Numbered from the stretch's first letter, positions 7,855 to 16,946 are shown. The stretch: DNA of 64,000 bases from an uncultured Prevotellaceae bacterium (GCA_900316285.1 ONCG01000017.1:95767-159766), one strand, 5' to 3'. A program made the numbers and translations. The notes: generated by a model not told the origin, from the letters alone.

Positions 7855-10731
7855 ATGATCAAAAGATTCTCGCTATTACTGCTCCTCGTGAGCTTTGTAC
7901 TCGTTGTCTCGGCTAACCCTATTGACAAGGCTGAGGCTCGTTTGGTGGCACAGGAATTCGTTGGCATCGACGATGCGACAAGTGACGACGTGCCCGTTGC
8001 ACCTTATTATATATTCTCGCGTGGAGCGGGTAAGGGCTTCGTTATTGTGAGTGGTGATGACTCGACGCCTCCTATCCTCGGCTATACCGATCAGGGCGAT
8101 TTTGTACTTGACGAACTGCCCGAACAGTTGAAGGCCATGCTCGAGAACTGGGCAGTGGGCATTGGTAAGATTCAGGCTGCTCCGAAGCGCGTTGGGCCGA
8201 AGCGTAGTATCAGCGAGCGGTTGGAGACCGCACGTCGTGGTGTGGAGAGTTTTAAGGAGAAATGGCAGGATGTGCCCATTCTCTGTCAGACCCATTGGCA
8301 CCAGAGTTCGCCCTATAACGACCTGTGTCCTGTCAACGAGCAGGGCAAACGTGCTGTGACGGGTTGTGTGGCAACGGCTGCTTCGCAGATTATCTACTAC
8401 TTCCGTAAGGATAATCCCGCCGAACTGCAGCACAACACTCCTACTTATTCGTATGGATATCCTGTGACGGAGTCGCTGCCGAAGGGCACACCCATAGAGT
8501 ACAACCTGATGAAACTGAGCGGCAGTGGCACCAGCAAGCAAAATCATGCAGTGGCAGTGCTGATGTATGCCATTGGCACCAGTTCGTATCTGACCTATGG
8601 CGAGTCGACAGGTGGTCAGCCCGATGACTGTGGTAAGGCCATGGCCAGCCAGTTCCTGCTCGACAACGACTATCGTGCCAAGTGGAACTACTCGCAGCAG
8701 GCATGGGAGAACCTGATCTACAAGAGCCTGAAGGCCGGCAGCCCGATGCTCTATGGTGCCACGGCAAAGGACAAGTCGGGTGGACATGCCGTGGTGCTCG
8801 ACGGCTATCAGTCGAAGACTGGCCTCTATCACTTCAACTTCGGCTGGGGTGGTCAGGGCGATGGCTGGTATACTGTTGATGACGAGAACGGCATGAATGG
8901 CTTCCCCTACGACCAGCGTGGCTGCATGAACTTCCGTCCGCGCAAGCCGAACCTGAAGGCCGAGATGCCTATTGATACACTCTACCATCGTGCTACGGCA
9001 ACCATCAACGTGCATGTAGAGAACAACGGCACGCTCCCTTATTCCGGCATCTCGTTCTATGTGAGCAGTGTGGACCGTCTGCCTAGCGCTGCCTCTAAGA
9101 CCGACAACGATGTTGTCATCCCTGCCGGCGGTTCTGGCGATGTGACTTTCACGTATCGTCCTAGTACTTCACCATCGCGCTATCCGCAGCTCTATCTCTT
9201 TATCACCGATGCAAATAAGAACATCCTTGACTCGTGCGTCGTCCCCGTGAAAGAGAGTGTGGCCGACCTTGCGCTGAATCAAATCACAGTGGATGCAGGC
9301 TCGGTGACTACCGAACTCGATGGCATGTCGTTTGGCATGGTGAACAATACGACGGCAACCGTCAGTGCCAGCTTTACCAATGGCGAGGCAGGCACGTTGT
9401 GTCAGCCCACTGTGAAGTGTCAGCTGAATGAATACAACCCTGAGACGAAGGATTGGGTGGAGGTGAAGCACACATATGTCTCCAACGATGTATTTGAAGT
9501 TGGCGAGACCCGTCAGCTGCAGTTTGCTTTCCGCTCGCTGCAAGAGGGTAGCTATTACAAGGCTTATATTGATCGGAAGATTAGTGCTTCCGACGACTGC
9601 GAATTGAAATATGCAACGGCCGACACGGTGGTTTATTTCACCGTGCGTCCCTCTGACTTCAGCATACAGATCGACGGCCGACGCGCTGTGGCTTCAGGTA
9701 ATTGGAACTCCACGCTCTTCGAGAATGCAAAGGCCGATTCCACGGTTTGCTCATACGATTTCACCCAGGTGAAAGAGCTCACGGCTATTCCCGCAGTGGC
9801 TAACCCCAATGCTGTGTTCTTCACTTCTGCACCTCTGGCAGGAGCCGCCAACGTGGTATGTGACGGCAGTTGCGACAACCTCGTCATCGTTGCAGGCAAG
9901 GAGTTTAGCCCAGGCCAGGAGTTCGTGGCTAAGAAGCTGTCCTTCGTGCTCCCAACCAGCAAGGCTGGCGAGTGGTGTGAGGCTTTCGTTCCGTTCCCTG
10001 TGACTGTTCCTTATGGCATACAGGCCAGAAACCTTTTGTCGGCAGGATCGTCGAGTATGACCTCTGAGCCGGTTCGCGTGCTCAATGGTCAGTCGCCTGC
10101 CGTCTTCATCTCTGCCCACGACGGCTTGAATGCCTTGGAGGGAGAGAACGTTCCTATCGGCACCGATAGCGTGAAGACTGCCCTTGACGACAATGTGCGT
10201 TCCGCAACGGTCTACATACCAATGGAAGCCAAAGCCATGCTGTTCGGCTTCAAGAGTGGTGCACCTTACTTCCTGCCGACGACCGAAAGAGCGGTGGCTC
10301 CCTTCCATACGATGCTGCTGAAGTACTCCGCCAATGGTGTGCGCGCCATTCCTATCTCCGACATTAAATATCCCGATCTTGCAGACGTCATTAATCGTGC
10401 TACGCTGCTTGTGGCCGAATATCCGCAGATGAAGGGAACGGCTGCGCTCGACGAGTTCCTGGCAGCTATCAAGAAGGGTGAAGATGCATTTACATTCGTG
10501 ACACCGACGAAGTCGTCAGAGATTCGTGAGGAGATTGATGCCCTTGAGGCAGCCATTGAAGTCTTCCTCGATGCAACGGTGACCGGCATCGACGAGCCAG
10601 CAACACTGGCTGGCAATGCCAATGGTCCAGTTGAATACTATTCGCTCTCGGGCGTTCGCCTGCAGGCTCCCAGCCGTGGTGTTGTCATTGTGAAGCGTGG
10701 TAACCAGGTCCGCAAGGTTGTCGTGAAGTAA
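7855..10731 (+). CDS. Secreted C10-family cysteine peptidase (streptopain-like) with C-terminal sorting-type tail
   Basis: A 958-residue exported protease. A signal peptide (1-20) is followed by a Spi-like inhibitory prodomain with GFVIVSGDD (61-69). The catalytic domain has Cys171 in AVTGCVATAASQ and His311 in SGGHAVVLDGY, then FGWGGQGDGWY, all classic for family C10. After about residue 370 come several beta-rich Ig-like modules and a helical stretch. The extreme C-terminus, with YYSLSGVRL, RGVVIVKRG and QVRKVVVK, resembles the type A sorting domain of type IX secretion cargo, which fits the presence of sprA in this window. It stands alone between a promoter and a bidirectional terminator. 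Confidence 0.9.
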   Translation: MIKRFSLLLLLVSFVLVVSANPIDKAEARLVAQEFVGIDDATSDDVPVAPYYIFSRGAGKGFVIVSGDDSTPPILGYTDQGDFVLDELPEQLKAMLENWAVGIGKIQAAPKRVGPKRSISERLETARRGVESFKEKWQDVPILCQTHWHQSSPYNDLCPVNEQGKRAVTGCVATAASQIIYYFRKDNPAELQHNTPTYSYGYPVTESLPKGTPIEYNLMKLSGSGTSKQNHAVAVLMYAIGTSSYLTYGESTGGQPDDCGKAMASQFLLDNDYRAKWNYSQQAWENLIYKSLKAGSPMLYGATAKDKSGGHAVVLDGYQSKTGLYHFNFGWGGQGDGWYTVDDENGMNGFPYDQRGCMNFRPRKPNLKAEMPIDTLYHRATATINVHVENNGTLPYSGISFYVSSVDRLPSAASKTDNDVVIPAGGSGDVTFTYRPSTSPSRYPQLYLFITDANKNILDSCVVPVKESVADLALNQITVDAGSVTTELDGMSFGMVNNTTATVSASFTNGEAGTLCQPTVKCQLNEYNPETKDWVEVKHTYVSNDVFEVGETRQLQFAFRSLQEGSYYKAYIDRKISASDDCELKYATADTVVYFTVRPSDFSIQIDGRRAVASGNWNSTLFENAKADSTVCSYDFTQVKELTAIPAVANPNAVFFTSAPLAGAANVVCDGSCDNLVIVAGKEFSPGQEFVAKKLSFVLPTSKAGEWCEAFVPFPVTVPYGIQARNLLSAGSSSMTSEPVRVLNGQSPAVFISAHDGLNALEGENVPIGTDSVKTALDDNVRSATVYIPMEAKAMLFGFKSGAPYFLPTTERAVAPFHTMLLKYSANGVRAIPISDIKYPDLADVINRATLLVAEYPQMKGTAALDEFLAAIKKGEDAFTFVTPTKSSEIREEIDALEAAIEVFLDATVTGIDEPATLAGNANGPVEYYSLSGVRLQAPSRGVVIVKRGNQVRKVVVK

Positions 10732-10785
10732 CACGGCAGCCCTGCGGGCGCTGGCTTGGAATGATTTAAAGCTTATATAAACAGC

Positions 10786-10820
10786 AAAACCCCTCGATAC
10801 GTGGCGTATCGAGGGGTTTT
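10786..10820. terminator. Bidirectional terminator between C10 peptidase and tRNA-Val
   Basis: A perfect 11-bp stem CCCCTCGATAC/GTATCGAGGGG (10790-10800 and 10806-10816) flanked by AAAA and TTTT, so it can work in both directions: for the peptidase from the left and for the tRNAs from the right. Confidence 0.85.
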
Positions 10821-10825
10821 CGTTG

Positions 10826-10899
10826 TGTCGACACTTGGACTCGAACCAAGGACCCCCACCATGTCAAGGTGATACTCTAACCAGCTGAGCTATGCCGAC
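10826..10899 (-). tRNA. tRNA-Val (anticodon GAC)
   Basis: The minus strand folds as a cloverleaf. Acceptor arm GTCGGCA pairs with TGTCGAC plus discriminator A. The D-arm is AGCTCAGCTGGTTAGAGT, the anticodon loop TTGACAT gives GAC, and the T-arm contains GGTTCGAGTCC. CCA is not encoded. It lies 44 nt downstream of tRNA-Leu, probably in one transcript. Confidence 0.93.
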
Positions 10900-10943
10900 A
10901 AAATGTTTATGGTGCAACGTCATCACCTTCCTTGTTCAGGAAG

Positions 10944-11025
10944 TGCGCCTGACAGGACTCGAACCTGCACGTCGCAAGACACCAGATCCTAAGTCTGACG
11001 CGTCTACCAATTCCGCCACAGGCGC
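10944..11025 (-). tRNA. tRNA-Leu (anticodon UAG)
   Basis: The minus strand gives acceptor GCGCCTG paired with CAGGCGC and discriminator A. The D-loop contains TTGGTAGACGC, typical of leucine tRNA. The anticodon loop CTTAGGA gives UAG, followed by a long variable arm and a T-arm with GGTTCGAGTCC. CCA is not encoded. Confidence 0.93.
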
Positions 11026-11171
11026 TTGCGGAGATAGTTTGCGGGTGCAAAAGTACAATGTTTTTATGAAATATGCAAATTATTCTGCATTTTTCTTTCG
11101 TTCGAGTTGCGTTTTTGCTCTTTTATAGCCTTTATAGTCCCTAAATGGTAGGCTGTCAATGCATAAAAATC

Positions 11172-12245
11172 TTATCGCAACAGTTGGCGGGCATACTCGA
11201 TGATGGTGTCGATGCCACGGGCGAAGTCAGCATCGGTGAGCGCGACAAAGTGGTCAGGATCGATGCCGAACTCTGTGGACTGGCGGTTGCGGTCGTACAT
11301 CGGACAGGCAGAGAACCGCACGCTCCAGCCGCAGGGTATCTCAGATGAGAAGGGCAGTCCGGCCCCGCCACCCGTGCGGTCGCCGACGATGGTGACGTTC
11401 GGGCAGCACTTCATGTATTGCACAAACTCGTTGGCTGCACTGAAGACGCCACGATTTGTGAGCACCACGACAGGCTTTTGCCAGCGAATGCCCTTCGACG
11501 GCTTCAGCCTTTGTTCTTCCATCTTCGAGAAATCGTTGTGGCCGCGTCCCGTCTTATGCTGCATGTAGCCCACGAGGATTTTCTCGTTGGTGAAGCGGGC
11601 TGCCAGCTGTTCGGCTGAGGAGACAAGGCCGCCGCCATTGCTACGGAGGTCGATGATGAGGCCACGGCATGGCGATAGGGAGTAGAGGATGTCGTCGAGA
11701 TTGCCCTCACCCAGTTCGCTTCCGAACGACGAGCAGCGCAGGTAGCCTGTCTGGTCGTCGAGGATGCGATACTGCAAGCCCGTGGCGATGCGGTAGTCGG
11801 TGCCGAGGTAACGGCGGATGAGTGTGTCGCTGACGTTGGTTGGGTAGTCTTCTTGCCACGACCAGTTGCGAGCGATGTCGAATGAAGCATAGAGATTGAC
11901 GTGTCCGTCGCGCAGTTCGGCAAGCATATTGGCCAACACCTCAAACTGTTGCGTCTTCGTCATGGCGGCATCGAACTGCGGTTTGTAGCGGCGGTACACC
12001 TCGTTCCAGTCGAGTCCGTACTCCTTCTGCTTGTAGTCGAAGAAACAGTAGTGCTCGTCGATGATGCGCCACAGCGCCTCGAAGTTGCCTTGCGGTGTGT
12101 CGGCAAATTCGTCCTCGTCGACGCAAGCGACACAAAGCGACAAGGTAACAAAGTAACAAAGTAACATACCAAAGTGACGAGGAAACCAAGTGATAAGTTT
12201 CCCTATCGCTTTCCACTGCCGGCTTTTTTGATCAATCCTTCTCAT
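11172..12245 (-). CDS. S41-family peptidase lipoprotein
   Basis: A 357-residue (or 332 if it starts at the ATG at 12167) membrane-attached protease-like protein. A hydrophobic core ends in a lipobox LCVAC, with the lipidated Cys followed by acidic residues. The C-terminal half is a tail-specific protease (S41) domain: GLIIDLRSNGGG, VVLTNRGVFSAANEF with the likely catalytic Ser, and GDRTGGGAG. A PDZ domain is not evident, unlike CtpA. The signal-peptide core LLCYFVTL is encoded by copies of the octamer GTTACTTT that also forms an array just upstream (12249-12304); a change in copy number would shift the frame. The longer start supplies the positive n-region and is retained, with moderate confidence. 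Confidence 0.88.
   Translation of the reverse strand: MRRIDQKSRQWKAIGKLITWFPRHFGMLLCYFVTLSLCVACVDEDEFADTPQGNFEALWRIIDEHYCFFDYKQKEYGLDWNEVYRRYKPQFDAAMTKTQQFEVLANMLAELRDGHVNLYASFDIARNWSWQEDYPTNVSDTLIRRYLGTDYRIATGLQYRILDDQTGYLRCSSFGSELGEGNLDDILYSLSPCRGLIIDLRSNGGGLVSSAEQLAARFTNEKILVGYMQHKTGRGHNDFSKMEEQRLKPSKGIRWQKPVVVLTNRGVFSAANEFVQYMKCCPNVTIVGDRTGGGAGLPFSSEIPCGWSVRFSACPMYDRNRQSTEFGIDPDHFVALTDADFARGIDTIIEYARQLLR
12138..12166 (-). repeat. GTTACTTT octamers inside the S41 signal-peptide region
   Basis: On the minus strand three to four consecutive octamers (GTTACTTT, GTTACTTT, GTTACCTT, GTCGCTTT) follow the internal ATG at 12167 and encode the hydrophobic core of the signal peptide. Confidence 0.8.
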
Positions 12246-12248
12246 ATA

Positions 12249-12304
12249 GTTACTCTGTTACTTTGTTACCTTGTTACTTTGTTATTTTGTTACCTTGTTA
12301 TTGT
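12249..12304. repeat. Seven-copy octamer array (GTTACTTT family)
   Basis: Plus-strand units are GTTACTCT, GTTACTTT, GTTACCTT, GTTACTTT, GTTATTTT, GTTACCTT and GTTATTGT, in strict 8-nt register. The array fills the gap between the S41 gene and the DUF3316 gene and contributes the last codons of the latter. Confidence 0.9.
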
Positions 12305-13168
12305 CCATCCGAGCACTAGCAAGTGACTGATGTGATGTTGTTTCAAGTTGTTCACCTTGGCCTGTTGGTAGTCGCCGAGATAGCCTATGCGCAGCATGGA
12401 TTGTGGCTTGCGGCGCGAAAGGGGAATGTCGAATGTGAGCATGTGGCGCAGAGAGGGTGTTGCGGCGATGGTTGTCGGCACAATGTTATGATCGTAGTTG
12501 CCACGCGAGAAGATCTCGTAGTACGACTGTCCGTAGTTGGGTGAGAACATCAGGCCTGCCAAGGGAATGCTGAGTTCGTAGCGCAGGTAGGAGGTGCGGC
12601 GCAGCAGTTGCACCTGCTTGGTGACCGCTGCCGACGGAAGGAGTTGCACAGAGGCATAGGCTTGAGCTGGGTTGTTGCTGTTGCGAGTGTTGTAGAGTGC
12701 TCCTATCTGCGCTCCGATGCCACCACCTGCCTCCAGCGATAGCGTGGGTGTGAGTTGCCAGAAGCGGCGCAGATGGTAGCTGAAGTGGTACATGCCACCT
12801 ATCTCATCGTTGTTGTCGGCGCGGTTGCTGACGAAGGAGAACGTGCCCTCGTTGATGAAGGTCTGCATGAATTGTCGCCAGGGCTTCCGCTTCTGCGAGA
12901 TGATGCGAAGGTCGCTGCCAATGTATTTCTCTTGCGAGAGGTAGGTGTCGAGGATGCTGGCGTAGCCCATGCCAATTATGGTGGCCTTCTCCTGGGTGGG
13001 GAGGGGGGAGAGCTGCTCTTGCTGGGTTGGGTCGGGGGCGGCTGGGGTTTGAGCAGGGAGCGGGAGGGAGAGTTGCGATAACATCGCAACAAACAGAACC
13101 GGCAGGAGTAAGGACTTCCTGAATGGCTTCCTGATGGGGTGGGGCTGGTGTTGGCTACATGTCGTCAT
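12290..13168 (-). CDS. DUF3316 family secreted protein
   Basis: A 292-residue exported protein with an n-region rich in basic residues, a hydrophobic core around residues 20-38 and a cut near LPAQ. A low-complexity Pro/Gln linker follows, encoded by a G/C-biased stretch resembling the GGGGAGGGG repeats elsewhere in the window. The domain begins near GMGYASILDTYLS (residue 67), typical of DUF3316. It continues with barrel-like strands and ends LLVLGWTITR, consistent with an outer-membrane or periplasmic beta-barrel. The start codon overlaps the end of the topoisomerase gene by 14 nt, so it is probably co-transcribed with it. Function unknown. Confidence 0.75.
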   Translation of the reverse strand: MTTCSQHQPHPIRKPFRKSLLLPVLFVAMLSQLSLPLPAQTPAAPDPTQQEQLSPLPTQEKATIIGMGYASILDTYLSQEKYIGSDLRIISQKRKPWRQFMQTFINEGTFSFVSNRADNNDEIGGMYHFSYHLRRFWQLTPTLSLEAGGGIGAQIGALYNTRNSNNPAQAYASVQLLPSAAVTKQVQLLRRTSYLRYELSIPLAGLMFSPNYGQSYYEIFSRGNYDHNIVPTTIAATPSLRHMLTFDIPLSRRKPQSMLRIGYLGDYQQAKVNNLKQHHISHLLVLGWTITR

Positions 13169-16100
13169 CGCTGAATAAACTTAGCTGACCAGTCTTTGGG
13201 TCGTACTTAAACTGAGGGCTGGGAGCATCGTCGGCAGGAGGAGTTGGAGTGGAGGATGGCGCCTCAATGGGTTGCTTCACCTCGGGTTTCTTCTCCGCTT
13301 GCTTCTTTTCCTCGGGTTTCTTTTCCTCTTGCTTCTTTGGCTTTGCAGTCTGCTTCTTGGGCTTTTCAGTCTTTTCGGCTGGTTTCTCTTCCGGCTCAGG
13401 AGTCACCTCGGGAACTGGCTTCTTCGGCTCGGCTGCAGCCTTCTTTGCCTTAACGGGTTTGGCAGGAGCTTCTTGTTCAATGGGAGTAGCAGGAACTACT
13501 TGCTCAATGGGAGTAGCAGGTGCCTCCTTCTCGGCAACGGGTTCCGGCTCGACAGGCTGTTCTGGCTCGGCAATGGGAGCAGGTGTTTCAGGAACCTCTT
13601 CAGTAGGAGTGTCCTCGATAGCGGCATCACCACCCTCACCGATGTCCTCGCCTTCTTCGTCATCCGTATCTTCGTTCTCTGGTTCCGGCAGACGAGTGGG
13701 CTCTAACTCTTCTACGGACTCTATCTTCCACATGGTGACACGCTTGCCCTTGGCCTTGTAGCCCTTCACGGCGATGAACTCCTCGACATCGATCTCCATA
13801 GGTTCGCGCCAAGCATCGGCACCGCCGAAGGTGACGCGGATGCGCGGATAGGGCTGGTCGGTAAGCATTATCAGCTGCGAATTCTTGTTGTCGCCAAGGA
13901 AGTTCTTCTTCGTCTTCGTGCTTTCCATGAGGAAGCGCTTGATGTAAGGATAGCCTTGGTTGTCGGCATCGTAAAGCATCGTGCTCCACACCTTCTCCGG
14001 ATCGAACTTCTCGATGCGCATGATGTCGTCCTCATAGTGGTTGTTCAGGTCGAAGTTCGTGCAGTAGTAGTCGCAGTTCTTCAGAACGACCAATATCAGG
14101 TCGTCGTCGTAGAACTCGCCGAGATATTGCCCGTGGTCGTCGTAGTTCAGTCGGTTTACATCCGGATCCCACCACACCTTCAGACCGCCGAGCGTAGAGT
14201 GTCCGAGACTCTTCAGCGATATACGGTGAACAGGATTCTTCGTCAGGATGTTTCCCTTCACGCCGCGACCCTTGATGAGTACGTCGGCGAACGAACGTTC
14301 CATGAACAGCTTCTTGTTCTTGCTCTTGGTTTGCAGGATAGAGTCGAAGGTAATCTTGATGACCTCCGCCTCACCATTCGGGTTGGCGGTGAAGTATAGA
14401 ATCTTCGAACCAGGCTTTCCTTGCGTCAGGTCGACCTCTCGGTCGCGGGTGATGGATGGAACATTGAAGCGCTTGATGTAGCAAGGGCCGTTCTTTCCAT
14501 CGCGGTACACCATATTATATGTCGTACGCGTGTCGTTCTTCTTGAACACCTGCAGGTGCAGGATGTTCTTGCCCACGAAGAGCTTATCGGCCACGCGCAC
14601 CACCTTCATGCGTCCGTCGCGGTAGAAGATGATGATATCGTCGATGTCGGAGCAGTTGCAGACGAACTCGTCCTTCTTCAGACCCGTGCCGATGAATCCC
14701 TCCTGGCGGTTGATGTAGAGCTTCTGCGTGGCCTCGATGACCTTTGTGGCTTCGATGGAGTCGAAGTTTCGAATCTCGGTGCGACGCGGATGGTCCTTAC
14801 CGTATTTCTCCTTGATGAAGCTGAACCATTCGATCGTGACGTCGACCATATGGTCCAGTTTGTGCTTGATGTCCTTGATTTCCTTCTTGATGCGGGCGAT
14901 GAGTTCGTCGGCCTTGTCCTTGTTGAACTTCAGGATGCGCTGCATCTTGATTTCCATGAGTCGCAGGATGTCGTCGCGAGTGATGTCGCGGATGAGCTTC
15001 TTGCGGAAAGGCTCCAACCGCTTGAACAGATGCTCGACAACGGCATCCATGTTGGGCGCCTGCTCGAACTCGCGGTCCTTATACATGCGTTCCTCTATGA
15101 AGATGCGCTCCAGCGAGGCAAAGAACAGCTGTTCCTCAAGTTCACCCTTGCGAATCTCGAGCTCACGACGCAGGAGTGACATCGTAGAGTCAGTGTTGTG
15201 GCGCAACACATCGCTCACGGTGAGGAACTGCGGCTTCTGATCTTGAATGACGCAGCAGTTGGGCGAGAGATTGATCTCGCAGTCGCTGAAGGCATAGAGG
15301 GCATCGATGGTCTTGTCGGACGATACGCCCGGTGCGAGGTGCACTTGTATCTCGACATCGGCAGCGGTGTTGTCGTCCACCTTCTTGGCTTTGATCTTGC
15401 CTTTCTCGATGGCCTTCAGGATGGTATCGATGAGCGACGAGGTAGTCTTTGAAAATGGAATTTCGCGAATGACAAGTGTCTTCTGGTCGAGTTTCTCAAT
15501 CTTTGCACGCACCTTCAGAACGCCGCCGCGCTGGCCGTCGTTGTATTTCGACACGTCGATGCTTCCACCCGTTGGGAAGTCGGGATACAACTGGAACGGC
15601 TCGCCACGCAGATAGCTGATGGCGGCGTCGCAGAGCTCGTTGAAGTTATGCGGCAGAATCTTCGACGACAAGCCTACGGCGATACCTTCCGCACCCTGTG
15701 CCAGCAGCAATGGGAACTTCGCAGGCAGCACGATGGGCTCCTTGTTGCGACCATCGTAGGAGAGCTGCCAGTCGGTTGTCTTCGGGTTGAACACCACGTC
15801 GAGGGCGAACTTCGACAGTCGTGCCTCGATGTATCGCGGCGCTGCGGCGCGGTCGCCCGTGAGAATGTTTCCCCAGTTGCCCTGTGTGTCGATGAGTAAG
15901 TCCTTCTGTCCCATCTGCACGAGGGCGTCGCCGATGCTGGCATCGCCGTGCGGGTGGAACTGCATGGTGTGTCCCACGATGTTTGCCACCTTGTTGAAGC
16001 GGCCGTCGTCCATGCGCTTCATGGAGTGCAGGATGCGACGCTGCACAGGCTTGAAGCCGTCTTCGATGTGTGGCACGGCACGTTCCAGAATCACATAGCT

Positions 16101-16337
16101 GGCATAGTCGAGGAACCAGTTCTGATACATGCCCGACAAGTGGTGCACTGCCGATGCGTCGAAGCGATTGGCGGGGCGGTAGTCGGAGTGTTGCTCAGGG
16201 GCGTCAGTGCCCTCCTGGCTTTCCAAGCCTTCAAGGTCTTCTTGGCTATCTGAGGTTCCCGGATCTTCAAGGTTTTCCTGGGTCTCTTCCGTTTCGTTTT
16301 CGTTTAGAATTTCGTCGTCTTTTATCTTGTCGTCCAT
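13155..16337 (-). CDS. DNA topoisomerase IV / gyrase-type subunit A
   Basis: A 1060-residue type IIA topoisomerase A subunit that cuts and rejoins DNA with a partner ATPase subunit, which is not in this window. The breakage domain has HPHGDASIGDALV and the active-site Tyr169 in APRYIEAR. A coiled-coil tower region (about 430-520) and a beta-pinwheel C-terminal domain (about 560-850) follow. Two oddities: an acidic Glu/Asp/Gln-rich N-terminal extension of about 60 residues, and a Pro/Glu/Lys/Ala-rich tail from about 860 to 1040, before a final QFKYDPKTGQLSLFSDDD. The start at 16337 is chosen because a promoter element lies at 16360-16367, inside the longer open frame. Bacteroidetes carry two A-type paralogues; ParC is more likely than GyrA because the C-terminal GyrA-box is not evident. 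Confidence 0.9.
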   Translation of the reverse strand: MDDKIKDDEILNENETEETQENLEDPGTSDSQEDLEGLESQEGTDAPEQHSDYRPANRFDASAVHHLSGMYQNWFLDYASYVILERAVPHIEDGFKPVQRRILHSMKRMDDGRFNKVANIVGHTMQFHPHGDASIGDALVQMGQKDLLIDTQGNWGNILTGDRAAAPRYIEARLSKFALDVVFNPKTTDWQLSYDGRNKEPIVLPAKFPLLLAQGAEGIAVGLSSKILPHNFNELCDAAISYLRGEPFQLYPDFPTGGSIDVSKYNDGQRGGVLKVRAKIEKLDQKTLVIREIPFSKTTSSLIDTILKAIEKGKIKAKKVDDNTAADVEIQVHLAPGVSSDKTIDALYAFSDCEINLSPNCCVIQDQKPQFLTVSDVLRHNTDSTMSLLRRELEIRKGELEEQLFFASLERIFIEERMYKDREFEQAPNMDAVVEHLFKRLEPFRKKLIRDITRDDILRLMEIKMQRILKFNKDKADELIARIKKEIKDIKHKLDHMVDVTIEWFSFIKEKYGKDHPRRTEIRNFDSIEATKVIEATQKLYINRQEGFIGTGLKKDEFVCNCSDIDDIIIFYRDGRMKVVRVADKLFVGKNILHLQVFKKNDTRTTYNMVYRDGKNGPCYIKRFNVPSITRDREVDLTQGKPGSKILYFTANPNGEAEVIKITFDSILQTKSKNKKLFMERSFADVLIKGRGVKGNILTKNPVHRISLKSLGHSTLGGLKVWWDPDVNRLNYDDHGQYLGEFYDDDLILVVLKNCDYYCTNFDLNNHYEDDIMRIEKFDPEKVWSTMLYDADNQGYPYIKRFLMESTKTKKNFLGDNKNSQLIMLTDQPYPRIRVTFGGADAWREPMEIDVEEFIAVKGYKAKGKRVTMWKIESVEELEPTRLPEPENEDTDDEEGEDIGEGGDAAIEDTPTEEVPETPAPIAEPEQPVEPEPVAEKEAPATPIEQVVPATPIEQEAPAKPVKAKKAAAEPKKPVPEVTPEPEEKPAEKTEKPKKQTAKPKKQEEKKPEEKKQAEKKPEVKQPIEAPSSTPTPPADDAPSPQFKYDPKTGQLSLFSDDDM

Positions 16338-16359
16338 AGGTCTTTGGTAAATTATCATG

Positions 16360-16367
16360 CAAAAATA
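16360..16367 (-). promoter_or_regulatory. Promoter (-7 element) of the topoisomerase gene
   Basis: TATTTTTG on the minus strand, 23 nt upstream of the ATG at 16337. It rules out the longer start at 16370, which would be upstream of transcription. Confidence 0.6.
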
Positions 16368-16421
16368 CATAAAAAAAGTGAGAAAATCGTCATGAAAAGC
16401 AATTTTCTCGCAATAATCATG

Positions 16422-16429
16422 TAATTTTG
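16422..16429 (+). promoter_or_regulatory. Promoter (-7 element) of the FMN-binding protein gene
   Basis: TAATTTTG followed by C, 30 nt before the ATG at 16460; divergent from the topoisomerase promoter. Confidence 0.6.
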
Positions 16430-16459
16430 CAGCGTTAAAAGTAGAAATGCAATAAGATT

Positions 16460-16864
16460 ATGAACATGAATAACTTGAAGAGAATAAAAACGGCAGCAGG
16501 AGCAGTCCTCCTGTCAGCATTCCTGATGAGCGCAATGCCTGGCGATGACACTATCACTCGTGAGGGTGCCACCACGATTGTCAATACCACCACAATTGGC
16601 AAGAGCATCGAAGGCTATGCCGGACCTACGCCCTTGAAGATTTATATCGAAAAGGATAAGGTGGTGAAGGTGGAGACCTTGCGCAGTCAGGAAGGCCCGA
16701 AGTACATGGCGAAGGCCAAGAAGCTGCTTGAAAAGTATCAGGGCAAGTCGGTCGCAAAGGCCAAGAAGCTGAAAGTGGATGCCGTCACGGGTGCCACGCT
16801 CACGAGCAATGCGCTGATGAAGAATGTCCAGAAAGGTCTCGAATACTACGAGAAGAATAAGTAA
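16460..16864 (+). CDS. Secreted FMN-binding-domain protein
   Basis: A 134-residue exported protein. A signal peptide (about residues 1-28) is followed by a single FMN_bind domain with GYAGPTPLKIYIEKDKVVKV and, near the C-terminus, DAVTGATLTS. The latter matches the (S/T)GAT motif in which a threonine is covalently flavinylated by ApbE in related proteins. It is a lone domain, not part of an Rnf or Nqr operon, so it may be an extracytosolic electron carrier. It has its own promoter and terminator. Flavinylation is inferred from the motif only. Confidence 0.88.
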   Translation: MNMNNLKRIKTAAGAVLLSAFLMSAMPGDDTITREGATTIVNTTTIGKSIEGYAGPTPLKIYIEKDKVVKVETLRSQEGPKYMAKAKKLLEKYQGKSVAKAKKLKVDAVTGATLTSNALMKNVQKGLEYYEKNK

Positions 16865-16885
16865 CTATCCCGTAAAAACTATAGA

Positions 16886-16926
16886 AGAATCCGGCTGAGC
16901 TACGGCATCAGTCGGATTCTTTTTTG
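16886..16926 (+). terminator. Terminator of the FMN-binding protein gene
   Basis: AGAATCCG and CGGATTCT form the outer stem, with TGA/TCA inside, followed by six T residues; 21 nt after the stop codon. Confidence 0.85.
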
Positions 16927-16946
16927 TCTGGATGCCACATGTAGTG

